Numbered from the stretch's first letter, positions 1 through 8,134 are shown. The stretch: DNA of 13,744 nt from Bacteroidales bacterium (GCA_016783865.1 JADHVS010000113.1:1-13744), one strand, 5' to 3'. The notes: a model not told the origin generated them from the sequence alone. Numbers and translations are program-made.

Positions 1-10
1 AATCTTAAAT

Positions 11-751
11 ATGAAAACTCTTACAGTTATGATAACAATGAGCTTTTTGTCCTCAATCTTCTCATTATCACAGAAATACGAGAAGGATGTAGTTAAAACT
101 TCTGCCGGGGATCTGACTATGACATTCGTCGGACATGGTACACTTATGTTTGAATTCAACGGCATGGTAATCCATATTGATCCCACTATGAGGGAAGCGA
201 AATACCAGGACATGCCTGATGCAGATCTTATCCTGGTGACCCATCAACATGGGGATCATCTTGATATCACTGCTATCAATCATATCCTTAAGGACGATTG
301 TCCGGTCGTTATGCCACCGGTATGCCTTGAAAACCTTGAGGATTTTGATCCGGCAGTGGTTATGAAAAATGGTGATAAGAAAACAGTTAAGAACATCCCC
401 ATTGAAGCCATCCCGGCATATAACATTGAACATAAACGCGACAATGGCCAGGCATTTCATCCCAGGGGAGAAGGGAACGGATATATTTTAACTTTCGGCG
501 ACACACGGGTACTGATTGCCGGGGATACCGAAAACATCCCGGAAATCAAGGCATTGACAGACATTGACATCGCTTTCCTTCCCATGAACCTGCCTTATAC
601 CATGACGCCTGAAATGGTTGCCGATGCCGCCCTGGCTTTCAGACCATCCATCCTGTATCCTTACCATTTCGGTGATACCGACACCGATCAACTGGTGAAA
701 TTGCTGGCAGGGGAAAAGGAGATAGAGGTGAGGATTCGGGATCTGGATTAG
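11..751 (+). CDS. Exported metallo-beta-lactamase-fold hydrolase (UPF0173/UlaG-like)
   Basis: This 246-residue protein has the metal-binding core of the metallo-beta-lactamase superfamily. The motif THQHGDHLD supplies His78, His80, Asp82 and His83. Asp172 in AGDTE and His219 in YPYHFGD fit the later metal ligands. An early GHGTLMFEF followed by HIDPT resembles the UlaG/UPF0173 branch of 'metal-dependent hydrolases', so it is probably a two-metal hydrolase acting on a phosphoester, ester or lactone; the substrate cannot be read from sequence. Residues 1-20 are hydrophobic after Lys2 and look like a signal peptide, which suggests action outside the cytoplasm, whereas most of this branch are cytoplasmic. 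The ATG at 11 is kept because the next Met residues (7 and 10) lie inside that signal. A hairpin follows the stop. The fold is confident; the substrate is unknown. Confidence 0.88.
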   Translation: MKTLTVMITMSFLSSIFSLSQKYEKDVVKTSAGDLTMTFVGHGTLMFEFNGMVIHIDPTMREAKYQDMPDADLILVTHQHGDHLDITAINHILKDDCPVVMPPVCLENLEDFDPAVVMKNGDKKTVKNIPIEAIPAYNIEHKRDNGQAFHPRGEGNGYILTFGDTRVLIAGDTENIPEIKALTDIDIAFLPMNLPYTMTPEMVADAALAFRPSILYPYHFGDTDTDQLVKLLAGEKEIEVRIRDLD

Positions 752-807
752 AAGTTGCAGGTTACTTGCCGTTGGCTTCAGCCGACGGTTTACTAGTTAC
801 AGGTTAC
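752..807. repeat. Pair of heptamer-family direct repeats after a stop codon
   Basis: GTTGCAGGTTAC at 754-765 and GTTACAGGTTAC at 796-807 are direct copies differing at one base, flanking the hairpin at 769-788. On the minus strand they read GTAACCTGCAAC, the same AACCTGN heptamer found at 6462-6485 and 8135-8167. The repeat begins with AAGTTGCA immediately after the TAG stop of the preceding gene. The rest of the gap to 884 shows no gene or convincing promoter. Confidence 0.6.
769..788 (+). terminator. Hairpin, likely transcription terminator
   Basis: CCGTTGGC pairs with GCCGACGG around a TTCA tetraloop, giving an eight-pair GC-rich stem with one G-U wobble. Three T residues follow, then mixed sequence. 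It lies 18 bases after the stop of the metallo-hydrolase gene and before the next gene on the same strand, which suits an intrinsic terminator, though the T tract is short. Confidence 0.55.
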
Positions 808-884
808 CGGGTTTGTACTATTCAAGGATAAGTAAACAAGTTTCAAGGCTATTTGTCTTATTTTAGTCATCCTAGAATGTTTAT

Positions 885-2393
885 ATGAAGTTTTTTCAAT
901 TTAATAGCAGGGTAGGTTATAAGCTACTGATATTTAGCACCTTATTGATTCTGAACCTTCGGTCTGGTCTGGCCCAGGTTGAAATGCAATGGAGCGATGA
1001 ATTGTTTCTTACCTCCAAAAATAATATCCCACAGATAGTTGGTTATGATGAATCCGGGTATTATATGCTTACAGATGATTATTCCTGGGCCATTGAAAAG
1101 CTTGATTCGGAGATGCAGCATGCCGGAATTGAGTACCTGGACCTCAACAAAGGACTCAGGACATTTAAACTTGTGGCTGTGGTTCACTTTCATGATAGCC
1201 TGTATCTCTTTACCTCGGAGATGCGCATGAGAAGCATGGTATTATATGTGGAAACGATCGATAAGGAGACACTTAAGCAGAATGAAGATAAAAGAAGGAT
1301 CATTGAAGTATTTAACCTGGGAGGCTGGACAGCCGATTTCCAGGTCAAACTTTCCAAACTGGAGCAAAAACTACTTATTTCAGATCGGATCGTGATTTAT
1401 GGAAGCAAAACGGAAGAAGTACACTTTATGGTTTACGGACCAGGAATGGCAATGGAATGGGAAGCTCGTGAAAACATACAACATGATCAGAAAATATATG
1501 AGAAGGCTGAATTTGTGGTAGATGACTCAGGCAATGCCTATATGATCTCACTCTATTTTGATCCTGCCCTGATTGAACATTTATCTCCCAGGAAAAACAG
1601 CTATTCAATCATAGCATGCACCGATACAGGTCAATCCGTAAGGACCTACAATGTGGATATCTCAGAAAAATATATCAGGGGAATTGCCATCGAACCAGGT
1701 GTCAACAATGACCTTGTAGTTGCAGGTTTCTATTCTCCCAGCATTAATGATTACACAGTTGATGGTGTTTTTTACTTTGCTATTGATTATACCACCAAAG
1801 AGAAAAAGCACTTTCAACTCCATGAATTCGCACCCTATTTTATTGAAGAAAACATGGATCGGAAACAGGATAAAAAATTGAAATATCTATACAGCTATAA
1901 CCTTGATCATGTGGCGTTGAGAAAAAACGGGAATATGATCCTTGTGGCTGAGCAGGTATATGAACAGACTTTCGATACCCATAAGAATCTAATTGTAATA
2001 TGCCTGACCCCTGAAGGGGAGATATCCTGGGAACGAACGGTCATCAAAAGCCAGAATCACGATGTAAAAAGTTATCCCAATTATTCCTCCTATGCCTTTC
2101 TTGCTCCCCACGACAGGGATAAGGTGGAAATCATATTCAATAACCATTTGAAAAACATGAGCTGGGAGCTGGGGCAACCACTTAAGAATTTCCAGTATAA
2201 CAATAAATCCTATTTGCTTCATATTACCTTAGGAGAGATTGGTGAAGTGGGTCAGGAGACAATATATATCCGGGAAAAGAAGAAAATGCTTATTCCCGCA
2301 CCGATATATTTTTACGACATGAAAAATCACGAAATGATCATCCCTGCCCTGAAATACAGGAAATATAAATTTGTTAAGATTGGATTTGAATAA
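885..2393 (+). CDS. Secreted protein of unknown function, possibly beta-propeller
   Basis: I do not recognise a named family in this 502-residue protein. It starts with a signal peptide: Lys2, Arg9 and Lys13, then a hydrophobic run at about 14-24, with likely cleavage after Ala30 in SGLAQ. The mature part has no membrane segment and is rich in short beta-type stretches with repeated aromatic and Asp/Gly turns (for example IVGYDESGYYMLTDD, AEFVVDDSGNAYMISLYF, LIVICLTPEGEISWERT). That pattern resembles irregular beta-propeller proteins common as exported proteins in Bacteroidota; this is an inference, since no clean repeat motif such as a WD or Kelch signature is visible. No catalytic motif was found. 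The gene ends 16 bases from the convergent hydrolase gene with no terminator between them. Start at 885 is supported by the signal peptide. Confidence 0.8.
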   Translation: MKFFQFNSRVGYKLLIFSTLLILNLRSGLAQVEMQWSDELFLTSKNNIPQIVGYDESGYYMLTDDYSWAIEKLDSEMQHAGIEYLDLNKGLRTFKLVAVVHFHDSLYLFTSEMRMRSMVLYVETIDKETLKQNEDKRRIIEVFNLGGWTADFQVKLSKLEQKLLISDRIVIYGSKTEEVHFMVYGPGMAMEWEARENIQHDQKIYEKAEFVVDDSGNAYMISLYFDPALIEHLSPRKNSYSIIACTDTGQSVRTYNVDISEKYIRGIAIEPGVNNDLVVAGFYSPSINDYTVDGVFYFAIDYTTKEKKHFQLHEFAPYFIEENMDRKQDKKLKYLYSYNLDHVALRKNGNMILVAEQVYEQTFDTHKNLIVICLTPEGEISWERTVIKSQNHDVKSYPNYSSYAFLAPHDRDKVEIIFNNHLKNMSWELGQPLKNFQYNNKSYLLHITLGEIGEVGQETIYIREKKKMLIPAPIYFYDMKNHEMIIPALKYRKYKFVKIGFE

Positions 2394-2409
2394 CCGGAGC
2401 AAATAACTG

Positions 2410-3588
2410 TTATTTCATCCCCTCAAACCACTGAATAGCCATAATGATAGCATCGTCCGCCGCCTGAATATGACCTTCACCCTCCACAGTTATCAGGTCA
2501 ACATTGGTTTTCCCATTGGATTGAAAATATTCTAATGCCCTGGTCGAATTAAAATATGGAACGGTCTGGTCAGCGTCGCCGTGAATCAGCCTCACAGGTG
2601 CCACCGGGGTCCAGTCAAGCAATTCATTCAGGGCAATGGCCTGTGACATATCCTGCTCGTTTCCAGACAGGTAGTCATCGAGGAATGAGGCTGACAGCAA
2701 TTCAGAAATGGTTACCGGCAACTGGTTATTTATCACGTCCAGCCAGTTCGTCCCGTCAAAGAGATCATATATCATATCTCCATAAGGATCATTGAAAAAT
2801 TCACCGATCCTGTTCCAACGGTAATGATGATTATATGAGGCCAATACATAAGAGATCAGAACGGGCCGTGAGTAAGTCTCTCGTGAAATGATTGAATCAA
2901 AGGTTTCTTTAAGTACATATGATCCTGCCATGGGTGCCGAAGCTGTGACTGTGAATTCTTCTCCATAATGCCGGTCGATTTCACGATGTGTAACCATCGT
3001 CACATACCCCCCTTTGGAATAACCCATAAGAAATAATTTATCATTGCGGTTTATGCTATTATTCTGACAATAAGTGTCTGCTGCCCTGAGCATATCGATG
3101 ACCGTTGTGGCCGATTCTTGAGCCATCAGGTAGGTATAATAGACTTCGGAATCTCCAAGGCCATGATAATCGGCTGTGACAAAAACATACCCCATTGAAG
3201 CCATGACCATGCCGACCACACCAGCTTCGGAATTACCGGGACCAACGGAAGCGACAAAGTTCCTGGCTGTCTCTGTGCCATGATGAAAACTAACAGTTGG
3301 AAATACATTCTCGGCCAGCGGGTAATATATGGCTCCTGATGCCATGGCTTTATTGCCCTCCGGATCAATAGTCTGATAAATAATCTTAATTGCTTTTACC
3401 GGATACTCGAGCGTAAAAGGATTATTAAAATTGCGTGAGGCTACCAGCTGGGATATCTGTTCTGTTGAATATTCAGTTATGAGGCTACTGTTAATAATAT
3501 CACCCCGTTCATATATCTTTTCTTCCTTACTGCAGGAAGAAATCAGTAAAATTGCCAGCGGGATTAAAATCGTGATTTTAAATTTCAT
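2410..3588 (-). CDS. Alpha/beta-hydrolase lipoprotein (secretory lipase/esterase-like)
   Basis: This 392-residue protein begins with a lipoprotein signal, MKFK followed by a hydrophobic stretch and lipobox ISSC, so Cys19 is the probable lipidation site and the enzyme should be envelope-anchored. The alpha/beta-hydrolase triad is visible: Ser191 in GYSKGG (nucleophile elbow), Asp340 in HGDADQTVP and His373 in GEGH. The HHGTE segment near residue 102 probably lines the oxyanion hole. The overall layout resembles bacterial relatives of secretory lipases or acyl-esterases; the natural ester is unknown. The reading frame lies 57 bases downstream of the sulfatase on the same strand, so the two may be co-transcribed, with the esterase removing acyl groups and the sulfatase removing sulfate from a shared substrate (inference). 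Fold and export are confident, substrate is not. Confidence 0.87.
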   Translation of the reverse strand: MKFKITILIPLAILLISSCSKEEKIYERGDIINSSLITEYSTEQISQLVASRNFNNPFTLEYPVKAIKIIYQTIDPEGNKAMASGAIYYPLAENVFPTVSFHHGTETARNFVASVGPGNSEAGVVGMVMASMGYVFVTADYHGLGDSEVYYTYLMAQESATTVIDMLRAADTYCQNNSINRNDKLFLMGYSKGGYVTMVTHREIDRHYGEEFTVTASAPMAGSYVLKETFDSIISRETYSRPVLISYVLASYNHHYRWNRIGEFFNDPYGDMIYDLFDGTNWLDVINNQLPVTISELLSASFLDDYLSGNEQDMSQAIALNELLDWTPVAPVRLIHGDADQTVPYFNSTRALEYFQSNGKTNVDLITVEGEGHIQAADDAIIMAIQWFEGMK

Positions 3589-3645
3589 ATGTAATTTTTA
3601 TTGTTTCATGCCCATTCCCCATATCCCAAACCCTCGACTCACCGT

Positions 3646-5352
3646 TCACCGATAGGTCCATCCTAACTCTTTAAGTTTTTCGACATTCTCATCCAGTATC
3701 TTCTTTTCCCTCTCCACAGCCTGTTTTCTTTGCTCTTCATCTGATGATTCCCATTTTTTCAGGAACAATCCACCTGATTCTAATCCTTTCATGGCATAAT
3801 AGGGTGCATTGTGATATACATCTTCCTCACCCGACATTCTCAGGTCGTTTCTGCTGATAAGATAGGCCTGAAGTTCTTCTTTCATGCTGGCCAATAATTC
3901 CTGATGCTCCTCAACACCTGCCAGATTCTGCATTTGAAAAAGGTCATCGGCCAGATTGAATAATTCATATTCGGGCCTCCTCCCCCAGGCAAGCTGGTAA
4001 TACATGTTCATATCCTCATTCTTCTGAAGCGATAACAGGAAATCTTTCGTTGGAGAATTATCCACATCACCGTATGGATAATAGTTAAAATTATATTGCG
4101 GATCCCTGTCACCGGCAGGATCCATACCGGGCTTCTGATTCCAGATCAACAGGTAATTATCCTTTCGCATGGCCCGCATAGGGTAGATGTCTCCTTCCTC
4201 ATATACCCAGGCGTGTCGTTCCCTATAAGTAAACACCCTGTTTCTTTCAGGATCAATGTGTCCCGAAAGATTCGTATTCAATATCTCCACCAGGCTGTTA
4301 CCAGACATTTCCTCAGGAACAGGGAGCCCTGCCATCTCAAGAAATGTGGGTGCCAGGTCGGTGTGACTCACCAGGTCTTCCACTATCCTGCCACCAGGTA
4401 TCATTTTCTTATAGAATACTGCGAGTGGCATTCGTGTGCCATATTCGTAGAGATTGGATTTGGCCCGTGGGAAAGGCATTCCATTATCCGACGTTACAAC
4501 AATGATGGTATTGTCAATCTCGCCTGTTTTCCTTAACAGATCAATCATCCTTCCCAGGTGATGGTCATACCATTCCACCTCCACCAAATAATCCAGGATA
4601 TCATTTCTAACTTCAGGCACATCCGGCAGAAATCCAGGGACCTCCACATTTTCGGGATCTTTTCCCAGGATCTGGCCTAAGCCCTTCATATAATCTCTGT
4701 GGGACTCAAAACAACCAAACCAGAAACAAAATGGTTGTCCTGCAATCCTGTCCTCAAGGAATTCCTCAAAGTTAGCTGCGTAATCGATATGGCTCATGGG
4801 ATTTTCATCTGCAAACTGTTCATAGGGTACATCTGTTATCCGGTTATATGCCTCACCGGCCGGATTTTGTTGCCGGCCACCGTCTTTTGCGTCACCAGGA
4901 CCCCAGCCTTTACCGGTATAACCAACATGGTACCCGGCCTCTTCAAGCAGGTCGGTATAGGTTATGAATTTGGAAGGCAGGATACTCCAGAGGCAGGCCC
5001 CCTCTTCGAGTTCCCATCCATTCCTTCCCGTTAAAATTGAGCCTCTTGATGCCGTACAACTGGGAGCCGAACAATATGCATGATTAAACCAGACACCGTT
5101 CCGGGCTATATAATCGATATTGGGGGTGCTGATTCCCTTATATCCGCTAAAGCTGGTATGGATCCAGCTCATATCATCTGCGATGGCAAACAGGATGTTA
5201 GGTCTTTCTACGACTTCGGAAAATTCATCAGTTGTATCATAATATTGATTTTGCTGGGTTTTGTTCCTGCAATCCGTGCAAATTAACAGCAGGACAAGAG
5301 GGGTGAAAAAGAGCCATTTTGCTGATTTCATATTAATAAACAGGTAAATCAT
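3646..5352 (-). CDS. Exported sulfatase (S1 family, formylglycine type)
   Basis: This 568-residue protein is a family S1 sulfatase, hydrolysing sulfate esters. The signature CTASR at residues 99-103, followed by GSILTGR, carries the Cys99 that must be oxidised to formylglycine. Metal ligands are Asp59-Asp60 in IADDMSW and Asp289-Asn290 in VTSDNG. Lys148 in TGKGW and His218 in FESHRD match substrate-side residues of the family. The N-terminus is exported; Met8 (position 5331) makes a tidier signal (MKSAKW then a hydrophobic run) than the listed Met1 and may be the true start. Cys25 and Cys28 follow the hydrophobic core, but neither sits in a good lipobox, so lipidation is uncertain. The C-terminus, about 540-568, is highly charged and helical. 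No sulfatase-maturating enzyme is in the window. Substrate (glycan or other) is unknown. Confidence 0.93.
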   Translation of the reverse strand: MIYLFINMKSAKWLFFTPLVLLLICTDCRNKTQQNQYYDTTDEFSEVVERPNILFAIADDMSWIHTSFSGYKGISTPNIDYIARNGVWFNHAYCSAPSCTASRGSILTGRNGWELEEGACLWSILPSKFITYTDLLEEAGYHVGYTGKGWGPGDAKDGGRQQNPAGEAYNRITDVPYEQFADENPMSHIDYAANFEEFLEDRIAGQPFCFWFGCFESHRDYMKGLGQILGKDPENVEVPGFLPDVPEVRNDILDYLVEVEWYDHHLGRMIDLLRKTGEIDNTIIVVTSDNGMPFPRAKSNLYEYGTRMPLAVFYKKMIPGGRIVEDLVSHTDLAPTFLEMAGLPVPEEMSGNSLVEILNTNLSGHIDPERNRVFTYRERHAWVYEEGDIYPMRAMRKDNYLLIWNQKPGMDPAGDRDPQYNFNYYPYGDVDNSPTKDFLLSLQKNEDMNMYYQLAWGRRPEYELFNLADDLFQMQNLAGVEEHQELLASMKEELQAYLISRNDLRMSGEEDVYHNAPYYAMKGLESGGLFLKKWESSDEEQRKQAVEREKKILDENVEKLKELGWTYR

Positions 5353-5397
5353 ACTATGTGGTAAAGGTTAATACTGTTGAGTTTTATTTGAACCAAC

Positions 5398-5405
5398 CAA
5401 AAATA
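5398..5405 (-). promoter_or_regulatory. Possible Bacteroidota -7 box for the sulfatase gene
   Basis: Read on the minus strand this is TATTTTTG, an exact match to the Bacteroidota -7 consensus TAnnTTTG. It lies about 45-65 bases before either candidate start of the sulfatase. No good TTTG -33 box is present at the usual spacing, so this is weak. Confidence 0.3.
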
Positions 5406-5553
5406 TGGGCTGCAAAAAGTTAGGTAATTTAAGAATATTGATCCTGGAAGAAAACATTTATTTAATCCTTTTGATATGAATTATTTCAATAAATGCCGTA
5501 AATTTATTTTCCTAATCATACCGACCCTAATGTAATACTTAAAAATAACTATT

Positions 5554-6078
5554 ATGAAATCTTTACTTTCTGTTCTAATAATCCTGATGTTATCTACAGT
5601 CATTGCTGTTGGACAATCTACCAGTGAAGAAGCCAAAATGTTAAAAAACCCAAAAGACTGTGGAGTTTCCCAATATGATGATTTTAAAAACTCATCATTT
5701 AGTCTTTTATCGGAATTACTGAAAACTGACGCCAACTACGGTGGGCTAAAGGCCGATATCGCCGGATTTAAAAGTGGAGAAAAAGAGATCACCATTGATG
5801 CTGTAAAGGGAGATATCAGCAAATTCAAAAAATTAAAAAAATCATTGGAAACCATGGATGAAAAGGTTGTTACCTTAACCAGCGAAGGTAATGATCTGCT
5901 TAAGGAGGCAACAAATGTAAAACCTGTAACCAAGGTAAAAGCCGCTACAGACAATACGAAAGAATCGCTTAAGGCAGTTGATTATTCAAAGAAGATGATC
6001 GGTGAGCTTACCGGTCAGGTTTCCTCTGATATTGAATACCTGTCTGAACAGTTATCGGGTCTGGAGACTGAAGAATAA
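5554..6078 (+). CDS. Small exported helical protein of unknown function
   Basis: I do not recognise this 174-residue protein. It has a signal peptide (MKSLL, hydrophobic to Val19, cleavage probably near Gly20-Gln21). The mature part is rich in Lys, Glu, Ser and Leu with few aromatics, and from about residue 86 to the end it reads as long amphipathic helices with heptad-like hydrophobic spacing (around ISKFKKLKKSLETMDEKVV and IEYLSEQLSGLE). That suggests a helical bundle or coiled coil in the periplasm or at the cell surface. A single cysteine, Cys36, sits in PKDCGVSQYDDF; with only one, it cannot form an internal disulfide. No enzyme motif is seen. The gene is followed after 51 bases by the GYD-domain gene on the same strand, so the two may share a transcript. 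The start is supported by the signal peptide. Confidence 0.78.
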   Translation: MKSLLSVLIILMLSTVIAVGQSTSEEAKMLKNPKDCGVSQYDDFKNSSFSLLSELLKTDANYGGLKADIAGFKSGEKEITIDAVKGDISKFKKLKKSLETMDEKVVTLTSEGNDLLKEATNVKPVTKVKAATDNTKESLKAVDYSKKMIGELTGQVSSDIEYLSEQLSGLETEE

Positions 6079-6129
6079 TCAGTGATCTGCATTTTTCTCA
6101 TTTGGTTTATCACTAAATCCAATTGAACC

Positions 6130-6426
6130 ATGCAAACCTATATTCTTCTCACCAAGTTATCGCCCGATCTGTTAAAACAAATGAAAGACCGGGCTGAGAT
6201 TGGCAGGAGTTGGCTGGATCAGGTAAAGGAAAAGTGCCCTGAGGTAAAATTTATTTCTCACTATGCCCTTTTAGGCGAGTTTGATTTTCTCGATATCTAT
6301 GAAGCTCCGGATGAAGAGACCGCAGCAAAGGTATCTATTATCAGCCAGGCCAACGGGGCATTTCAGGCCCAGAGCCTTCCTGCCATACCTTATAAGAGGT
6401 TTTTAGAGTTGGTTCAGGAGTCATAA
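6130..6426 (+). CDS. GYD domain-containing protein
   Basis: This 98-residue protein looks like a complete stand-alone GYD-domain protein, named for a Gly-Tyr-Asp motif, here replaced by LGEFDFLDIYEAPDEETA (Gly49, Phe51, Asp52). The N-terminal MQTYILLTKLSP strand, the mid-helix and the closing AIPYKRFLELV fit the small ferredoxin-like, dimeric alpha/beta-barrel style expected for this family. There is no signal peptide, so it should be cytoplasmic. Biochemical function in the family is not established to my knowledge; a small-molecule binding or sensing role is only a guess. It sits 51 bases after the exported helical protein gene and ends just before an inverted repeat that separates it from convergent gltX. 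Confidence 0.82.
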   Translation: MQTYILLTKLSPDLLKQMKDRAEIGRSWLDQVKEKCPEVKFISHYALLGEFDFLDIYEAPDEETAAKVSIISQANGAFQAQSLPAIPYKRFLELVQES

Positions 6427-6429
6427 GAA

Positions 6430-6478
6430 GTTGCATGTTTCAGGTTATACAAATCCGGGACAACCTGGAACCTGCAAC
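6430..6478. terminator. Inverted heptamer repeats, possible two-way terminator
   Basis: GTTGCATGTTTCAGGTT at 6430-6446 is nearly the reverse complement of AACCTGGAACCTGCAAC at 6462-6478; of 17 positions, one is a mismatch and one a G-U wobble. The loop is 15 bases. It lies between the convergent GYD-domain gene and gltX, so it could terminate both. The flanking T-richness is modest, which keeps the call cautious. Confidence 0.5.
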
Positions 6479-6486
6479 CTGGAACT
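6462..6486. repeat. Tandem heptamer repeat, three units plus part
   Basis: Units are AACCTGG, AACCTGC and AACCTGG (6462-6482), then a partial AACT. It is the same heptamer family as the array before waaA, with one variable base. Its opposite arm at 6430-6446 is an inverted, more degenerate copy. Confidence 0.65.
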
Positions 6487-6503
6487 ACATTAATTGTTAA
6501 AGG

Positions 6504-8030
6504 CTATCTTAGGATTTCTAATCCCCTTTGAATTCTTTTTACAACTTCATCCTTACCAAGCAATCCCATTAAATCCAGGAGTCCCGGGCCGATGTTCGAT
6601 CCAACCAGTAAAAGGCGCAGGGGATTCATGACTTCTCCAAAGCCTATTTCCTTTTCAGTAACATATCCCTTTATTATTGCTTCCAGGTTTGTCTTATCAA
6701 AACCGTCCATACCAGCCATCAGGTTCATAACATCCTGAATGGTTTCACTTGTTCCTTCTTTCCAAACCTTATTTACTACCTGCTCATCGTATTGTTCAGG
6801 GATTGTAAAAAAGAACCACGACTGTTCCCATAGCTCAGTCAGAAGAAAGGCCCTTTCCTTGATGATACCTATGGCTTTTGCCACGTAGTCCTGCTCAAAA
6901 TCCAATCCGCGTTTTTTCAATTCTTCCAATACAGGTCGGGCCAGCTCGTGATTGCTCTTCTGAACCAGGTATTGATGATTGAACCACCTGGCTTTCTCAG
7001 GATCATATTTTGAACCCGATTTAATGATACGGTCCAGAGAAAATTCGCTGACCAGTTCATCCAGTGAAAACAGTTCCTGATCGGTTCCCGGGTTCCATCC
7101 CAGGAAGGCTAAAATATTTACAAAGGCCTCGGGCAAATAACCAGATTCTCTGAAACCTGTTGAGATTTCTCCTGTTTCCGGATTCTTCCATTCAATCGGG
7201 AATACCGGGAATCCAAGCCGGTCGCCATCCCTTTTACTCAGTTTACCTTTTCCATCCGGTTTTAAGGTCAATGGCATATGGGCAAAAACAGGCATCTCTT
7301 TTTTCCAACCCAGAGCCTCATAGAGAAGTATATGCAATGGTGTGGATGGCAACCATTCCTCTCCCCTGATAACATGTGATATTTTCATCAGGTAATCATC
7401 CACCACATTGGCCAGGTGGTAAGTGGGCATGCCATCAGCCTTGAATAAAATTTTATCATCCAGCGTGGATGTGTTCACGCTGACCTCTCCCCTTATTGCA
7501 TCGCGGAATTTCACCTCCTCATCCAGCGGCATTTTAAAGCGAATCACAAAAGGAGTGTCATCATGCAGCATTTCCCTTAATTCAGCTTCAGTAATGTTTA
7601 GTGAGTTGTTCAATGAATTCCGAACTGAGGAATCATACATGAAGGTCATTTTTCTGTCCTCATACTCCTTCCTCAATTTATCCAGCTCTTCCGGAGAATC
7701 GAACGCATAATAGGCATATCCGGAAACTATAAGCTGCATTGCATATGCCAGGTATTTATCTTTCCGTTCCGACTGCCTGTAAGGGCCATATGGCCCACCA
7801 ACAGGAACACCTTCATCCGGTTCAATTCCACACCATCTCAAAGACTCAATGATATAATCCTCAGCTCCCCTGACATATCTTGCCTGGTCGGTGTCTTCAA
7901 TCCTTAACAGAAATTGGCCATTATTTTTCCTGGCAAAAAGATAATTAAACAGTGCTGTTCTTACCCCTCCAATATGCAACGGACCGGTCGGGCTGGGAGC
8001 AAATCGTACGCGAACTTCTGATGATGGCAT
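6504..8030 (-). CDS. gltX: Glutamate--tRNA ligase
   Basis: This 508-residue class I aminoacyl-tRNA synthetase charges tRNA-Glu with glutamate in the cytoplasm. The N-terminal RFAPSPTGPLHIGG (residues 9-22) holds the HIGH-type motif, and KLSKRDGD (263-270) is the KMSKS-type ATP-binding loop. LRIEDTDQ (42-49), which contacts the amino acid and ATP, and the connecting region with DDKILFKADGMPTYHLANVVDD are typical of the family, as is the IRGEEWLPSTP segment. The C-terminal anticodon-binding domain is present, and the length is normal for Bacteroidota. The start is set by the motif close behind it. It is divergent from waaA across 139 bases. I did not see features that settle whether the enzyme is discriminating or also charges tRNA-Gln. 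Confidence 0.97.
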   Translation of the reverse strand: MPSSEVRVRFAPSPTGPLHIGGVRTALFNYLFARKNNGQFLLRIEDTDQARYVRGAEDYIIESLRWCGIEPDEGVPVGGPYGPYRQSERKDKYLAYAMQLIVSGYAYYAFDSPEELDKLRKEYEDRKMTFMYDSSVRNSLNNSLNITEAELREMLHDDTPFVIRFKMPLDEEVKFRDAIRGEVSVNTSTLDDKILFKADGMPTYHLANVVDDYLMKISHVIRGEEWLPSTPLHILLYEALGWKKEMPVFAHMPLTLKPDGKGKLSKRDGDRLGFPVFPIEWKNPETGEISTGFRESGYLPEAFVNILAFLGWNPGTDQELFSLDELVSEFSLDRIIKSGSKYDPEKARWFNHQYLVQKSNHELARPVLEELKKRGLDFEQDYVAKAIGIIKERAFLLTELWEQSWFFFTIPEQYDEQVVNKVWKEGTSETIQDVMNLMAGMDGFDKTNLEAIIKGYVTEKEIGFGEVMNPLRLLLVGSNIGPGLLDLMGLLGKDEVVKRIQRGLEILR

Positions 8031-8097
8031 TGCCTTAGTATTATTGAAACCATAAAGTTAGCAAACTTCACTGAGTTGTAAGAAATAACAAACAGTT

Positions 8098-8105
8098 CAA
8101 ACCTA
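8098..8105 (-). promoter_or_regulatory. Possible Bacteroidota -7 box for gltX
   Basis: On the minus strand this reads TAGGTTTG, an exact match to TAnnTTTG, 67 bases before the gltX start. A TTTG further upstream is spaced too far for a normal -33 box, so the call is tentative. On the plus strand TACCTTTA at 8119-8126 is a one-mismatch -7 candidate for waaA, which would put the heptamer array in the waaA leader. Confidence 0.35.
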
Positions 8106-8134
8106 CCGTTATTAATAGTACCTTTAAAACACAA

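Noticed and set aside
68..460. 130-codon open frame on the minus strand
   Set aside because: It lies wholly opposite the metallo-hydrolase gene, whose motifs are intact; no recognisable protein pattern.
4096..4536. 146-codon open frame on the plus strand
   Set aside because: It is opposite the sulfatase gene and covers conserved sulfatase residues; a shadow frame.
5353..5553. Possible small RNA gene between the divergent sulfatase and the 174-residue protein gene
   Set aside because: AT-rich, no stable hairpin or terminator was found; only a lone -7-like box.
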